Shown here: one piece after another, positions 37,705 to 46,538 of the stretch
How the letters are laid out: every line of letters begins with the position of its first letter
Position numbering within the stretch: the first letter of the stretch is position 1
Assembly: GCA_963773625.1 (NCBI GenBank)
Contig: CAVZCJ010000019.1
Location: 124,001 to 188,000 of the forward strand
Direction of reading: 5' to 3'
DNA: 64,000 nt
DNA from: DATARH01 sp963773625
GTDB lineage: Bacteria > Pseudomonadota > Alphaproteobacteria > ATCC43930 > CGMCC-115725
Notes under the pieces: model-generated
Told to the model about the DNA's origin: nothing
Database searches by the model: none
What the model saw: only the letters and a program-made list of their open reading frames with translations
Translations under genes and position numbers: made by a program

Positions 37705-39351
37705 ATGAAGGTCATCAATGCAATTGCCAAAATCCTCAAGCAGGAAGGGGTCGAGTGGCTGATCGGCTATCCGGTCAATCCAATCATCGAAGGCGCGGCC
37801 GAAGAGAACATTCGCACCATCATGGTGCGCCAGGAGCGTATCGGTCTGCATATGTGCGACGCGGTCGCCAAGACCACCTCGGGCGACAAGGTCGGCGTCT
37901 TTGTCATGCAGCACGGCCCGGGCACCGAAAACGCCTTCGGCGGCGTCGCGCAGTCCTTTGGCAACTCAACCCCCGTGGTGGTGTTGCCGGCGGGCTATGC
38001 GCGCAACATCAACCAGGTGCATCCGAACTTCAACGCTGCGCTCAATTTCCGCCACGTCACGAAATCGTCGGAGCAGGTGACGGTCGCCGACGCCACGGTC
38101 GAGGCTCTGCGGCGCGCCTTCACGATGGTCCGCAACGGCCGCCCCGGCCCGGTTCTCGTCGAATTCCCGACCGATATCTTGCGCTCGGAAGTCCCCGACG
38201 AGCTGGTCGCCGAATACAAGGCCGCGCCGCGGCTGAAGAGCGGCCCCGATCCGCAATCGGTCTCGAAGATCGCCGAGGCGCTCGTCGCGGCCGAGCGGCC
38301 GGTGATCCACGCTGGCCAGGGTGTGCACTACGCGAAGGCGTGGCCGCAGCTCAAGGCCCTGGCCGAACTGCTCGAAGCCCCGGTCATGACGACTCTGGGC
38401 GGCAAGAGCTCGTTTCCGGAAAATCACCCGCTGTCGCTCGGCTCGGGCGGCATTGGCATCGGCGAGCATCTCTGGCACTTCCTGCAGAACGCCGACACGA
38501 TCTTCGGCATCGGTTGCAGCTTCACGCGGACGAGCTTCGGCACCGGGATGCCGAAGGGCAAGAAGATCATCCACGCCACCCTCGACGCCGATGCCATCAA
38601 CAAGGACGTGCCGGTCGATCTCGCCGCGGTCGGCGATGCCGGGCTGACGCTCAACGCGGTGCTCGAAGAGGTCAAGGACCGGCTCAAGGGCAAGCAGCGC
38701 GACCGGCTTGCCGGCGTGGCGCGCGAAATCCGCGGCCACCGCGAGGAATGGCTCGCCAAGTGGAAGCACCGCCTGACCGCCGACACCGCGCCGATCTCGC
38801 CCTACCGCGTGGTCTGGGACCTGCTGCATACGGTCGACGTCAACAACACGATCATCACCCATGACGCCGGCAGCCCGCGCGACCAGATCTCGCCGTTCTG
38901 GGTCAGCGAGACTCCGCTCTCGTATCTCGGCTGGGGCAAGACCACCCAGCTCGGCTATGGCCTGGGCCTCGCGATGGGCGCCAAGCTCGCCAACCCCGAC
39001 AAGCTCTGCATCAATTTCTGGGGCGACGCGGCGATCGGCTTCACCGGGATGGATTTCGAGACCGCGGTGCGCGAGCGGCTGCCGATCCTGTCGATCCTGT
39101 CGAACAATTTCTCGATGGCGATCGAGTTGAAGGTGATGCCGATCTCGACCGAGAAGTACCGCTCGACCGACATCAGCGGCAATTATGCCGATTTCGCCAA
39201 GGCGCTCGGCGGCTATGGCGAGCGCGTCACCGAGCCGGGCCAGATCAAGGAAGCGATCAAGCGCGGCATCGCCGCCACCAAGGAGGGCAAGCCGGCGCTC
39301 TTGGAATTCATCACCGAGAAGGCGACCGACGTTTCGCGCTATCCGCAATAG
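37705..39351 (+). CDS. thiamine pyrophosphate-dependent enzyme (acetolactate synthase-like family)
   Basis: 548 residues with the three-domain architecture of TPP decarboxylases and synthases. The N-terminal Pyr domain has LIGYPVNPIIEGAAEENIRT, a catalytic-type Glu in MVRQERIGLHMCD and FVMQHGPGTENAFGG. The central domain has PVMTTLGGKSSFPENHPLSL. The C-terminal PP domain has NFWGDAAIGFTGMDFETAV and SILSNNFSMAIELK, the GDx...NN cofactor motif with Ala in place of the usual Gly. The best-known relatives are acetolactate synthases, but substrate residues do not settle the reaction. It heads a cassette with the DUF6614-like and cupin genes, 7 bases and then 11 bases apart. Confidence 0.85.
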   Translation: MKVINAIAKILKQEGVEWLIGYPVNPIIEGAAEENIRTIMVRQERIGLHMCDAVAKTTSGDKVGVFVMQHGPGTENAFGGVAQSFGNSTPVVVLPAGYARNINQVHPNFNAALNFRHVTKSSEQVTVADATVEALRRAFTMVRNGRPGPVLVEFPTDILRSEVPDELVAEYKAAPRLKSGPDPQSVSKIAEALVAAERPVIHAGQGVHYAKAWPQLKALAELLEAPVMTTLGGKSSFPENHPLSLGSGGIGIGEHLWHFLQNADTIFGIGCSFTRTSFGTGMPKGKKIIHATLDADAINKDVPVDLAAVGDAGLTLNAVLEEVKDRLKGKQRDRLAGVAREIRGHREEWLAKWKHRLTADTAPISPYRVVWDLLHTVDVNNTIITHDAGSPRDQISPFWVSETPLSYLGWGKTTQLGYGLGLAMGAKLANPDKLCINFWGDAAIGFTGMDFETAVRERLPILSILSNNFSMAIELKVMPISTEKYRSTDISGNYADFAKALGGYGERVTEPGQIKEAIKRGIAATKEGKPALLEFITEKATDVSRYPQ

Positions 39352-39358
39352 GGGCTGG

Positions 39359-39709
39359 ATGGACGTCTACCACATCTGGTTCGATCTCAAGCCGGGCGTT
39401 CGCGACACCGAATTCGCCGCGAGCGCCCGTGCCTATCTCGACCGGCTGAAGGAAGGCGGCCACCTCGTTTCCTATCGCATCACCCGGCGTAAGCTCGGTC
39501 TCGGCCCGCCGCAGCTGCGCGAGTGGCATGTCACGATCGATTTTGAGAACCTCACCCAGCTCGACGCCGCGTTTGGCCAGGTCTCGTCGCGCGCCGACCC
39601 GGTCGAAAGCTTTCACCACGCGGTCAATGCGAAGGTCGAGAACGCGTTCTTCGCGCTTTACCGCGACTTCCCCGATCCGCACCGGGTGATCGGGCAGGAG
39701 AAATTCTGA
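39359..39709 (+). CDS. DUF6614-like small protein
   Basis: 116 residues, ferredoxin-like alpha/beta pattern: MDVYHIWFDLKPGVRDTEFA, RAYLDRLKEGGHLVSYRITR, RKLGLGPPQLREWHVTIDFE, then NAKVENAFFALYRDFPDPHR. I match it from memory to the uncharacterised DUF6614 family. The ATG at 39359 is preceded by a weak GGGG and follows the TPP enzyme stop by seven bases, so the two are co-transcribed. The fold suggests a monooxygenase-like or binding role for a small metabolite; no catalytic residues can be named. Confidence 0.7.
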   Translation: MDVYHIWFDLKPGVRDTEFAASARAYLDRLKEGGHLVSYRITRRKLGLGPPQLREWHVTIDFENLTQLDAAFGQVSSRADPVESFHHAVNAKVENAFFALYRDFPDPHRVIGQEKF

Positions 39710-39720
39710 AGGAGGACATC

Positions 39721-40167
39721 ATGCCGCTGCCGCAGGACATCCGCCCCGTCTTCCAGGACATCCAGGACACGCTGATCCGCTCCGACGCGCCGTGGATCGA
39801 GCAGTCGCCGCTCTCCAAGGTCAAGGTGCTGTGGATCGGCCGCGAGACCGGCACCTGGGCCTCGCTGCATCATTGGAAGAAGGGTTACGCCGCGCCGCCG
39901 CACAAGCATCTCGGCGGCGCGCATGTCTGGATCGTCTCGGGCAAGCTGCAGGTGCGCGACGGCACGCTCAATGCCGGCGACTATGTCTACGAGCCGTCCG
40001 GCGTGTTGCACGACGCGACGACCGCCCTCGAGGACACGACCTACCTCTTCATCGCGACCGGGCCGGTGTTGTTCTTCGACGAGAACGGTTTCACCCGCTA
40101 CACCAATTGGGAAGTGATGGAGAAACTGCGCGCCTCGGCCGAGAAGCTGCCGCAGGCGGCCGAATAG
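39721..40167 (+). CDS. cupin protein, 2,4'-dihydroxyacetophenone dioxygenase-like
   Basis: 148 residues, single cupin with HHWKKGYAAPPHKHLGGAHV (motif 1, His-rich), WIVSGKLQVRDGTLNAGDYV and YEPSGVLHDATTALEDTTYL (motif 2). It resembles the DAD/ChrR-like cupins, some of which are iron dioxygenases that split a C-C bond. GAAGGAGGACATC precedes the ATG. It is the third gene of the TPP/DUF6614/cupin cassette. Dioxygenase activity is plausible but not shown by sequence. Confidence 0.8.
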   Translation: MPLPQDIRPVFQDIQDTLIRSDAPWIEQSPLSKVKVLWIGRETGTWASLHHWKKGYAAPPHKHLGGAHVWIVSGKLQVRDGTLNAGDYVYEPSGVLHDATTALEDTTYLFIATGPVLFFDENGFTRYTNWEVMEKLRASAEKLPQAAE

Positions 40168-40173
40168 CTGCGT

Positions 40174-40518
40174 TCACCCGTGCCGCTCGCGGCTGTCGCC
40201 GGGCGCTTCGGCGCGTTCGTTCATCCCGTAATCTCGCACGACCGCGGCGATGCGCAGCCGGTAGTCGCCGAACAGCTCGCTCCGCCCTTTGGCCTGGGCC
40301 ATGCGGTGCGCCTCGACCCGCCGCCATTCGGCGATCGCCGCTTCGTCGCGCCAGAACGACAGCGACAGCACCTTGCCGGAATCGGTGAGGCTCTGAAACC
40401 GCTCGATCGAGATGAACCCGTCGATCTGTTCGAGGCGCGGCCTCAATGCCGCGGCGATGTCGAGATATTCCTGCCGGCCCTGCTCTTTCGGCCAAACTTC
40501 AAAGATCACCGCGTGCAT
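40174..40518 (-). CDS. antibiotic biosynthesis monooxygenase (ABM)-domain protein
   Basis: 114 residues with the dimeric ferredoxin-like ABM fold: MHAVIFEVWPKEQGRQEYLD, LRPRLEQIDGFISIERFQSL, GKVLSLSFWRDEAAIAEWRR and VEAHRMAQAKGRSELFGDYR. I chose the ATG at 40518, with GAGAGG upstream, over an upstream codon at 40551. Members oxidise small aromatics or degrade heme without cofactor, but many are uncharacterised. It is convergent with the cupin gene, six bases apart, and divergent from the oxidase at 40605. Confidence 0.82.
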   Translation of the reverse strand: MHAVIFEVWPKEQGRQEYLDIAAALRPRLEQIDGFISIERFQSLTDSGKVLSLSFWRDEAAIAEWRRVEAHRMAQAKGRSELFGDYRLRIAAVVRDYGMNERAEAPGDSRERHG

Positions 40519-40604
40519 CGGTCCTCTCCCCGGCGATGGATCGCCCAGCATAGTCGTTGACGCAATTCAGAGGTTACGATGCCGGCCGAAATGAGGATCG
40601 CGCG

Positions 40605-42037
40605 ATGACGAGCGACTATGCCGGGCTGATCGGCCGCCTGCGCCAGCGTCTCGGCCCGAGCGGAATCCTGACCGACCCCGCCGACACCGCCCCCTATTGC
40701 GAGGACTGGCGGCGGCTGTATCACGGCCGCACGCCGGCGGTGATGCGTCCGGCCAACACCGAGGAGCTCGCCGGCGTGGTGCGGCTCTGCGCCGAACGCG
40801 CGGGTGCCGATCGTGCCGCAGGGCGGCAACACCTCGATGGTCGGCGGCGCGGCGCTCGGCGAGGACGGCAGCGAACTCGTGCTGAGCCTGTCGCGGCATG
40901 AACCGGGTCCGCGACATCGATCCGGTCGACATGACCATGACGATCGAGGCCGGCGTCACGCTGAAGGCGGCGCAGACTCGCCGCGGCCGAGGCGGGCTGC
41001 CTGCTGCCGCTGTCGATCTCGCTCGGAAGGGCAGCGCGCAGATCGGCGGCGTGCTCGCCACCAACGCCGGCGGCAACAACACCGTGCGCTACGGCAACGC
41101 GCGCGACCTGGTGCTCGGGCTGGAGGTGGTGCTGCCGGACGGCGCAGGTGTGGAACGGGCTGCGCCGGCTGCGCAAGGACAACACCGGCTATTGCCTGCG
41201 CCAGCTGTTCGTCGGCTCCGAGGGCACGCTCGGCATCATCACCGCCGCGGTGCTGAAGCTGGTGCCGCGGCCGCGCGAGATCGCGGTGGCGCTGTGCGCG
41301 GTTGCCTCGCCCGAGGCGGCGCTGCGAGCTGTTCAGCCGCTTCCAGGCGCACGATCCGGCGGCGATCAGGCGTTCGAATACATGTCGGGCCTCGGCATGG
41401 CGTTCGTGCTGAGAGCACATCCCGGGCGCCATGCTGCCGCTGGCCGCGCCGGCGCCGCACTACGTGCTGGTGGAGCTGGCGACGCCGCGGCCGGACGCCG
41501 GCCTGCGCGCGCGCGCTGGAAGCGGTGCTGGAAACGGCGCTGGAGCGACGGCGTTGTCGCCGGACGCCGTCGATCGCCGAAAGCGAGGCGCAGCGCGCGG
41601 CGATCTGGCGGCTGCGCGAGGAACATTCCGAGGCGCAGAAGCGCGAGGGCGCCAGCGTCAAGAACGACGTTTCGGTGCCGGTGTCGAAGGTGCCGGAGTT
41701 CATCCGCCGCGCCACCGCGGCGTGCGAGGCGCTGATGCCCGGCATCCGCGCGTGCCGTTCGGCCACATGGGCGACGGCAACATCCACTTCAATCTGGAGC
41801 AGCCGGAGGGCGCCGACCCGGCTGGTTCCTGGCGCAGGATCACGCGATCATGGACGCGGTGAACGAGGTGGTGCGCGACCTCGACGGCAGCTTCTCGGCC
41901 GAGCACGGCATCGGCAAGCTTGAAGCCTTACATGATGCCGGACTGGCGCGGCGGCGCGGAACTCGACCTGATGCGCCGGATCAAGGCGGCGCTCGATCCC
42001 GCCGGGCCTGATGAATCCCGGCAAGGTGCTGCCCTGA
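40605..42037 (+). pseudogene. FAD-linked oxidase, GlcD/D-2-hydroxyglutarate dehydrogenase type, broken by about ten indels
   Basis: Reading through frame changes recovers a nearly complete protein of about 475 residues. It has MTSDYAGLIGRLRQRLG, VPIVPQGGNTSMVGGAALGE (FAD site), QIGGVLATNAGGNNTVRYGN, GYCLRQLFVGSEGTLGIITA, HYVLVELATPRPDAGLRA, WRLREEHSEAQKREGASVKN, FGHMGDGNIHFNLEQPEG, FSAEHGIGKL and PYMMPDWRGGAELDLMRRIK. Breaks fall near 40798, 40898, 40973, 41030, 41145, 41328, 41373, 41416, 41515, 41570, 41755, 41822, 41923 and 42006. The TGA at 42035-42037 overlaps the ATG of the next gene. Residues between breaks are perfectly family-like, which argues for sequence errors rather than decay. 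Confidence 0.8.
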
Positions 42038-43242
42038 TGGCAGCGGGAGCGCGACCACCCGCCAACTCGCCGCCAGCCGCGGTGCCGCCGCCTGTGCCGC
42101 CACCGGCGTCCCCGCCAGTTGCACCGGTGCCCCCGCCGACAGCTTTACCGCCGCCACAGAGCCCAGCGCCAGAGGCGCCGGCACCGCGGCGGTCACGCTT
42201 CGCCGAGTTCGGCGTTCGGATCGCGGTCGTGATCGTCGCGCTCGCCATCGTCCTGCTGTTCGCGACGCGATGGGACCGCTGGGTCGGCGGCAGCGTCCAC
42301 CAAGTCACCGACGACGCCTATATCCGCGGCGACATCACCCCCTTGAGCGCCCAGGTGGACGGCTATGTCCGTCATGTCGCGGTGGACGATTTCCAGTATG
42401 TGAAGGCCGGCGACTTGCTGGTGGAGATCGACGACGCCGATTACCGCGCGCGGGTCGCGCAGGCCGAGGCAGACCTCGCCGCTGCCCAGGCAGCGATCGA
42501 CAACATCAAGGCCCGCAAGGCGGCTCAGCACGCCGTCGTCGCGGAAGCCGAAGCCGCGATCACTGCCATTCAGGCCGACGTCACCCGCTCCAAGCTCGAA
42601 GCGGACCGGCAGCGCGCCCTGCTTGCTACCACCTTCGCGACGCAGCAAAGGGTCGAGCAGGCTGATGCCGACGCCAAGCGTTTCGCCGCCACCCTGGTGA
42701 GCAAGCAGGCGGAGCTTGACGATCAGCACCGCCAGCTCGCCGTCCTCGATACCCAGGAACTGCAGCTGCGGGCCGACGCCAAGGCCAAGCAGGCGCTTCT
42801 CGATCTGGCGAAAATCAATGTGGGATACACCAAGATCGTCGCTCCAGTCTCGGGCGTGGTCAGCGAGCGCGGCGTGCGCGACGGGCAATACGTCCACGCC
42901 GGCAGCCAGGTCATCTCTGTCGTGCCGCTCGACAATGTCTGGGTGATCGCAAACTACAAGGAAACGCAGCTCACCCATGTCGTCGTGGGGCAGGGGGCCG
43001 AAATCCGCGTCGATACCTTCCCTGGCGTCGTCATCGGCGCAAAGGTCGACAGCATCGCCCCGGCCAGCGGCTCGCAGTTCAGCCTGCTGCCGCCGGACAA
43101 CGCTACCGGCAATTTCACCAAGGTCGTGCAGCGCATCCCGGTCAAGCTGAAGCTCAAGCCCGACAACCCGCTGACGGGCAAACTCCGCCCTGGGATGTCG
43201 GTGACTGCCACCATCTTGACGGACACGACCCCGCCGCCATGA
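42037..43242 (+). CDS. HlyD/EmrA-family membrane fusion protein
   Basis: 401 residues. A Pro/Ala-rich N-terminal tail of about 45 residues (PPPVPPPASPPVAPVPPP) precedes RRSRFAEFGVRIAVVIVALA, the single inner-membrane helix. The periplasmic part follows: TDDAYIRGDITPLSAQVDGY, VRHVAVDDFQYVKAGDLLVE, a long coiled coil with AEADLAAAQAAIDNIKARKA, KINVGYTKIVAPVSGVVSER and LRPGMSVTATI. It bridges an MFS pump to the outer membrane channel. The ATG at 42037 overlaps the oxidase stop and its own stop overlaps the MFS start (ATGA). Confidence 0.88.
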   Translation: MAAGARPPANSPPAAVPPPVPPPASPPVAPVPPPTALPPPQSPAPEAPAPRRSRFAEFGVRIAVVIVALAIVLLFATRWDRWVGGSVHQVTDDAYIRGDITPLSAQVDGYVRHVAVDDFQYVKAGDLLVEIDDADYRARVAQAEADLAAAQAAIDNIKARKAAQHAVVAEAEAAITAIQADVTRSKLEADRQRALLATTFATQQRVEQADADAKRFAATLVSKQAELDDQHRQLAVLDTQELQLRADAKAKQALLDLAKINVGYTKIVAPVSGVVSERGVRDGQYVHAGSQVISVVPLDNVWVIANYKETQLTHVVVGQGAEIRVDTFPGVVIGAKVDSIAPASGSQFSLLPPDNATGNFTKVVQRIPVKLKLKPDNPLTGKLRPGMSVTATILTDTTPPP

Positions 43243-44843
43243 CGGTTCAGGCGCAGGCGGCCGCTCCCCCAGCCGGCCTCGCCGCGGTTATCCGCTCCGA
43301 CCGCCCGGTGGTCGGCATCCTTGCGGTGATGCTCGGGGCGTTCATCTCCTCGCTCAACACCAAGATCACGACCTTCGGTCTCGCCGACATTCGCGGTGGG
43401 CTGAGCCTGGGCTTCGACGAAGCCTCCTGGATTGGCACCGCGTTCGGCGCGGCCCAGATGCTCGTGACGCCGGCAGCCGCGTGGATGAGCACGGTGCTCA
43501 GCACCCGCCGGGTATTGCTGTGGACCGGCGTGGTCTTCGCGCTCACTTCGCTGCTGCCGCCGTTGACGCACGACATCGACGCGCTTGTCGTAGTGCAATT
43601 CATCCGCGGGCTGGCGGTCGGCGCCTTCATCCCCGCGGCGCTGGGCTTTGTGCTCCGCAGCCTGACGCCAAAATGGTGGATGTGGGGCATCGCCGCCTAC
43701 GCGTTCCGTTTCGTCTTTTCGCAGAACATCGCCGGCGCGGTCGAAGGTTGGTATTCGGAAAATGGGCACTGGCGGTGGATATTCTGGCAGAACGTGCCGC
43801 TGACGTTGCTGATGATCGTGCTAGTGGCGATCGCGATGCCGCGCCGGCCGATCGACCGCGTTCTACTCCCGCGGACCGACTGGGCGGCGATCGTATATGC
43901 CGGACTGGGCTTCGGGCTGATCTATGCCGGACTCGATCAGGGCAATCGGCTCGACTGGCTTAATTCGGGGGTGGTCTGCGGCCTGCTACTTGGCGGAGCG
44001 CTGCTGGTAATCGCGTTCTTTGTGCGCGAGGCGCGGGCGCAATACCCGCTGATTCATTTGCCGGTGTTGACCCTCCCTAACGTGGCGATACCGGCCCTAC
44101 TGATTTCGATCTACGGCTTCGGTTCGACGGCGACGGGCTACATCCTGCCCGATTATCTCACCCGCATTCAGGGGCTTCGCGACATCCAGATCGGCGACGT
44201 GCTCAACTGGATCGCGTTGCCGCAGATCGCTCTGGTGCCGCTGGTGGCGCTGCTCGTCAAGCGGATCGACGCCCGGATCCTGCTGGTCGTCGGCTTTGCC
44301 GCGATCGCAGTCGGCAGCTGGATGGACACCGGTCTCACCCATGACTGGGCCAGCGGCGATTTCCTGCCTTCGCAGTGCGTGTCGGCGGTTGGCCTGGCAT
44401 TTGCCATCACCGCGCTCATCACCTACGCGGTCGCGCATATCACGCCGCAGCAGGCGGCGGCGATCGCAACCACGATCCAGATTGCGCGGCTGCTCGGCGC
44501 CGAGATCGGCGCCGCGGTTATTCAAACGTTCGTGCGAGTTCACGAGCAGACCTACTCGAACCTGATCGGGCTGCACGTCATCTCCGGCGCGGCGGCAACG
44601 GAGGGCGTCGCGACGCAATTGGCAGGGCCGTTCGGCAGCCGGGCGATCGGGTTGGGAAATCCGGGCGAGCAGGGTCTCGGCCTACTCGCGGCGCAGGTCC
44701 AGCGCGAAGCCTATGTCCTGTCTTATATCGATGCGTTCTGGCTGATCGCCTGGGTGTCGTTGGCCGGCATAATGCTGGTGCTGTTCCTGCGCCGGCCGCC
44801 ACCCAACCCGTTGACCCCGCCGCTGATTGGCGGCGTTCGCTAG
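43239..44843 (+). CDS. EmrB/QacA-family MFS efflux pump (DHA2, 14 TM)
   Basis: 534-residue drug:proton antiporter partner of the fusion protein just upstream. Segments include VVGILAVMLGAFISSLNTKI, FDEASWIGTAFGAAQMLVTP, GLAVGAFIPAALGFVLRSLT, HWRWIFWQNVPLTLLMIVLV and ITPQQAAAIATTIQIARLLG. The EmrB-style loop SNLIGLHVISGAAATEGVAT precedes the last helices. The start overlaps the fusion-protein stop by four bases; the stop overlaps the convergent moeA stop by four bases. Its substrate may relate to the oxidase/TPP gene group upstream, but that is only positional inference. Confidence 0.88.
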   Translation: MTVQAQAAAPPAGLAAVIRSDRPVVGILAVMLGAFISSLNTKITTFGLADIRGGLSLGFDEASWIGTAFGAAQMLVTPAAAWMSTVLSTRRVLLWTGVVFALTSLLPPLTHDIDALVVVQFIRGLAVGAFIPAALGFVLRSLTPKWWMWGIAAYAFRFVFSQNIAGAVEGWYSENGHWRWIFWQNVPLTLLMIVLVAIAMPRRPIDRVLLPRTDWAAIVYAGLGFGLIYAGLDQGNRLDWLNSGVVCGLLLGGALLVIAFFVREARAQYPLIHLPVLTLPNVAIPALLISIYGFGSTATGYILPDYLTRIQGLRDIQIGDVLNWIALPQIALVPLVALLVKRIDARILLVVGFAAIAVGSWMDTGLTHDWASGDFLPSQCVSAVGLAFAITALITYAVAHITPQQAAAIATTIQIARLLGAEIGAAVIQTFVRVHEQTYSNLIGLHVISGAAATEGVATQLAGPFGSRAIGLGNPGEQGLGLLAAQVQREAYVLSYIDAFWLIAWVSLAGIMLVLFLRRPPPNPLTPPLIGGVR

Positions 44844-46054
44844 AGCGGCCAGGCGCCGCCCGGGAACAGGATGATCGGCACCATCGTTCCGGCCAGCGTG
44901 GCCGGGGCGTGCGGCGGGCGGATCACCAGACAGTCCGACGACGCAAGCGGGCGCATCATCGATGAGTCCTGCACCTCGAAAGGCGTCGCTTCGAGCGCAC
45001 CGTCGGCGCCACGCGCGAGCCGAGAGCGCAGATAGTCCTGGCGCCGGTCGTTCTGCCGCAGATCGCGCCCGAGCCGCGCCGTCATCGGCGGGTCGGGGTT
45101 GTCGGGAAGACCGGACAGCCGCTCCATCGCCGGCTTCAGGAACACCAGCGAGCAAACCAGGGTCGAGACCGGATTGCCCGGCAGCCCGATCATCGGCGTG
45201 CCGCGATAGCTACCCGACATCAGTGGCTTGCCGGGGCGCATTGCGATTTCCCAGAAATCGATCGCCAGCCCGTCCTCGCTCAGCACGCCGCGCACCAGAT
45301 CGTGCTCGCCGACCGAAACCCCGCCGGTGGAGACCAGCAGATCGACCCCGCGCGCTCCCGCCGCGAAGCGGCGCAGCGCGTCGGCGTCATCAGGCGCGTT
45401 CCCCAGCCCGACCGGAACCCCGCCGCAGGCGGTGACGAAGGCCGCCAGCGCCAGCGCGTTCGAGCTGACAATCTGGTGCGGGCCGATCGGCTCGCCCGGC
45501 ATCACAACCTCGTCGCCGGTCGAGAGAATGCCCACCATCGGCCGGCGGCGCACGAACAACCACGGCCGGTTCATTGCTGCGGCAAGGCCGATATGGCGCG
45601 GCGTCAGCCGCGTTCCGGCATGCAGCAGAATGTCGCCCTCGGCGAAGTCGAGCCCGGCGCGGCGGACATAGGTGCCCTTCTTGGCACCCTCGACAACCCG
45701 CACCGTATCGCCGTCGCGCTCGGTATCCTCCTGGATGACGATCGTGTCGGCGCCTTCGGGCAGCGGCGCCCCGGTGAAGATGCGCGCGGCCTCGCCTCTG
45801 CCGACAATGCCGCCGAACCCGGCGCCGGCCGGGATCTCGGCGACGATGCGCAGATTGGCCGGCACGTTCTCGACATCGGCGGCGCGCACCGCGTAGCCGT
45901 CCATCGCCGACACCGCGAAGGGCGGCTGAGTCCGGCGCGCGGCGACATCCTCGGCCAGCACCCGGCCGACCGCGTCCGACACCGACACCTGCTCCGCCGG
46001 CAGCGCTTCAAGCGGCGCCAGCAGCCGCGCCAGGGCTTCCTCGACCGAGATCAT
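44840..46054 (-). CDS. moeA: molybdopterin molybdenumtransferase MoeA
   Basis: 404 residues. Inserts molybdate into adenylylated molybdopterin. It shows RTQPPFAVSAMDGYAVRAAD, GEAARIFTGAPLPEGADTIV, VGILSTGDEVVMPGEPIGPH, VDLLVSTGGVSVGEHDLVRG, MRPGKPLMSGSYRGTPMIGL and PGNPVSTLVCSLVFLKPAME, in family order. Four bases separate it from moaC upstream; it is the last gene of the trpD-trpC-moaC-moeA operon. The lexA gene often found next in alphaproteobacteria is absent; the convergent efflux gene takes its place. Confidence 0.95.
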   Translation of the reverse strand: MISVEEALARLLAPLEALPAEQVSVSDAVGRVLAEDVAARRTQPPFAVSAMDGYAVRAADVENVPANLRIVAEIPAGAGFGGIVGRGEAARIFTGAPLPEGADTIVIQEDTERDGDTVRVVEGAKKGTYVRRAGLDFAEGDILLHAGTRLTPRHIGLAAAMNRPWLFVRRRPMVGILSTGDEVVMPGEPIGPHQIVSSNALALAAFVTACGGVPVGLGNAPDDADALRRFAAGARGVDLLVSTGGVSVGEHDLVRGVLSEDGLAIDFWEIAMRPGKPLMSGSYRGTPMIGLPGNPVSTLVCSLVFLKPAMERLSGLPDNPDPPMTARLGRDLRQNDRRQDYLRSRLARGADGALEATPFEVQDSSMMRPLASSDCLVIRPPHAPATLAGTMVPIILFPGGAWPL

Positions 46055-46058
46055 GGCT

Positions 46059-46538
46059 TCACTCTCCCGCGGCGAACTCGCCGGACTTGCCGCCCGATTT
46101 GCGCAGCAAACGCAGATCGGTGACGGTCATCCCGCGATCGATCGCCTTGCACATGTCGTAGATCGTCAGCGCCGCGATGCTGGCGGCGGTCAGCGCCTCC
46201 ATCTCGACTCCGGTGCGGCCCTTGAGGCGGCAGGTCGCGGTGATCTCGACGGACGATGTCGTCGGGACGCACGCCAACTCGACCTCGACCGAGGTCAGCG
46301 CCAGCGGATGGCACAGCGGGATCAAGTCGGACGTGCGCTTCGCGGCCATGATCCCGGCGAGGCGGGCGGCGGCGAGCACGTCGCCTTTGGCGATCTCACC
46401 GGCTTGCACGCGGGCCAATGTCTCCGGCTTCATGATCACCCGGGCGCCAGCGACCGCGACGCGGTTGGTCTCGGCCTTGTCAGAGACATCGACCATGCGG
46501 GCGCGGCCCTGCGCATCGACATGGCTGAGGTCGGGCAA
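46059..46538 (-). CDS. moaC: cyclic pyranopterin monophosphate synthase MoaC
   Basis: About 159 residues. Together with MoaA it makes cyclic pyranopterin monophosphate from GTP in molybdenum cofactor synthesis. It shows LSHVDAQGRARMVDVSDKAE, KRTSDLIPLCHPLALTSVEV, KGRTGVEMEALTAASIAALT and the active-site IYDMCKAIDRGMTVTDLRLL. The frame is open back to 46607, but homologues begin near SHVDAQG. I place the start at a TTG (46538). An ATG was probably lost here: inserting GA restores a TGATG junction with trpC. Confidence 0.9.
   Translation of the reverse strand: MPDLSHVDAQGRARMVDVSDKAETNRVAVAGARVIMKPETLARVQAGEIAKGDVLAAARLAGIMAAKRTSDLIPLCHPLALTSVEVELACVPTTSSVEITATCRLKGRTGVEMEALTAASIAALTIYDMCKAIDRGMTVTDLRLLRKSGGKSGEFAAGE

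Noticed and set aside
37966..39348. Antisense frame of 460 codons opposite the TPP enzyme gene
   Set aside because: The sense strand encodes a clear TPP protein; the antisense product resembles nothing and has typical shadow composition.
40605..42037. Treating the indel-rich oxidase as programmed frameshifting
   Set aside because: Too many breaks in both directions and no slippery-site/stem-loop pattern.
42037..42160. Reading the emrA-like gene from a codon at 41920
   Set aside because: That extension is out-of-frame oxidase DNA; the ATG at 42037 with the overlap to the oxidase stop is more plausible.
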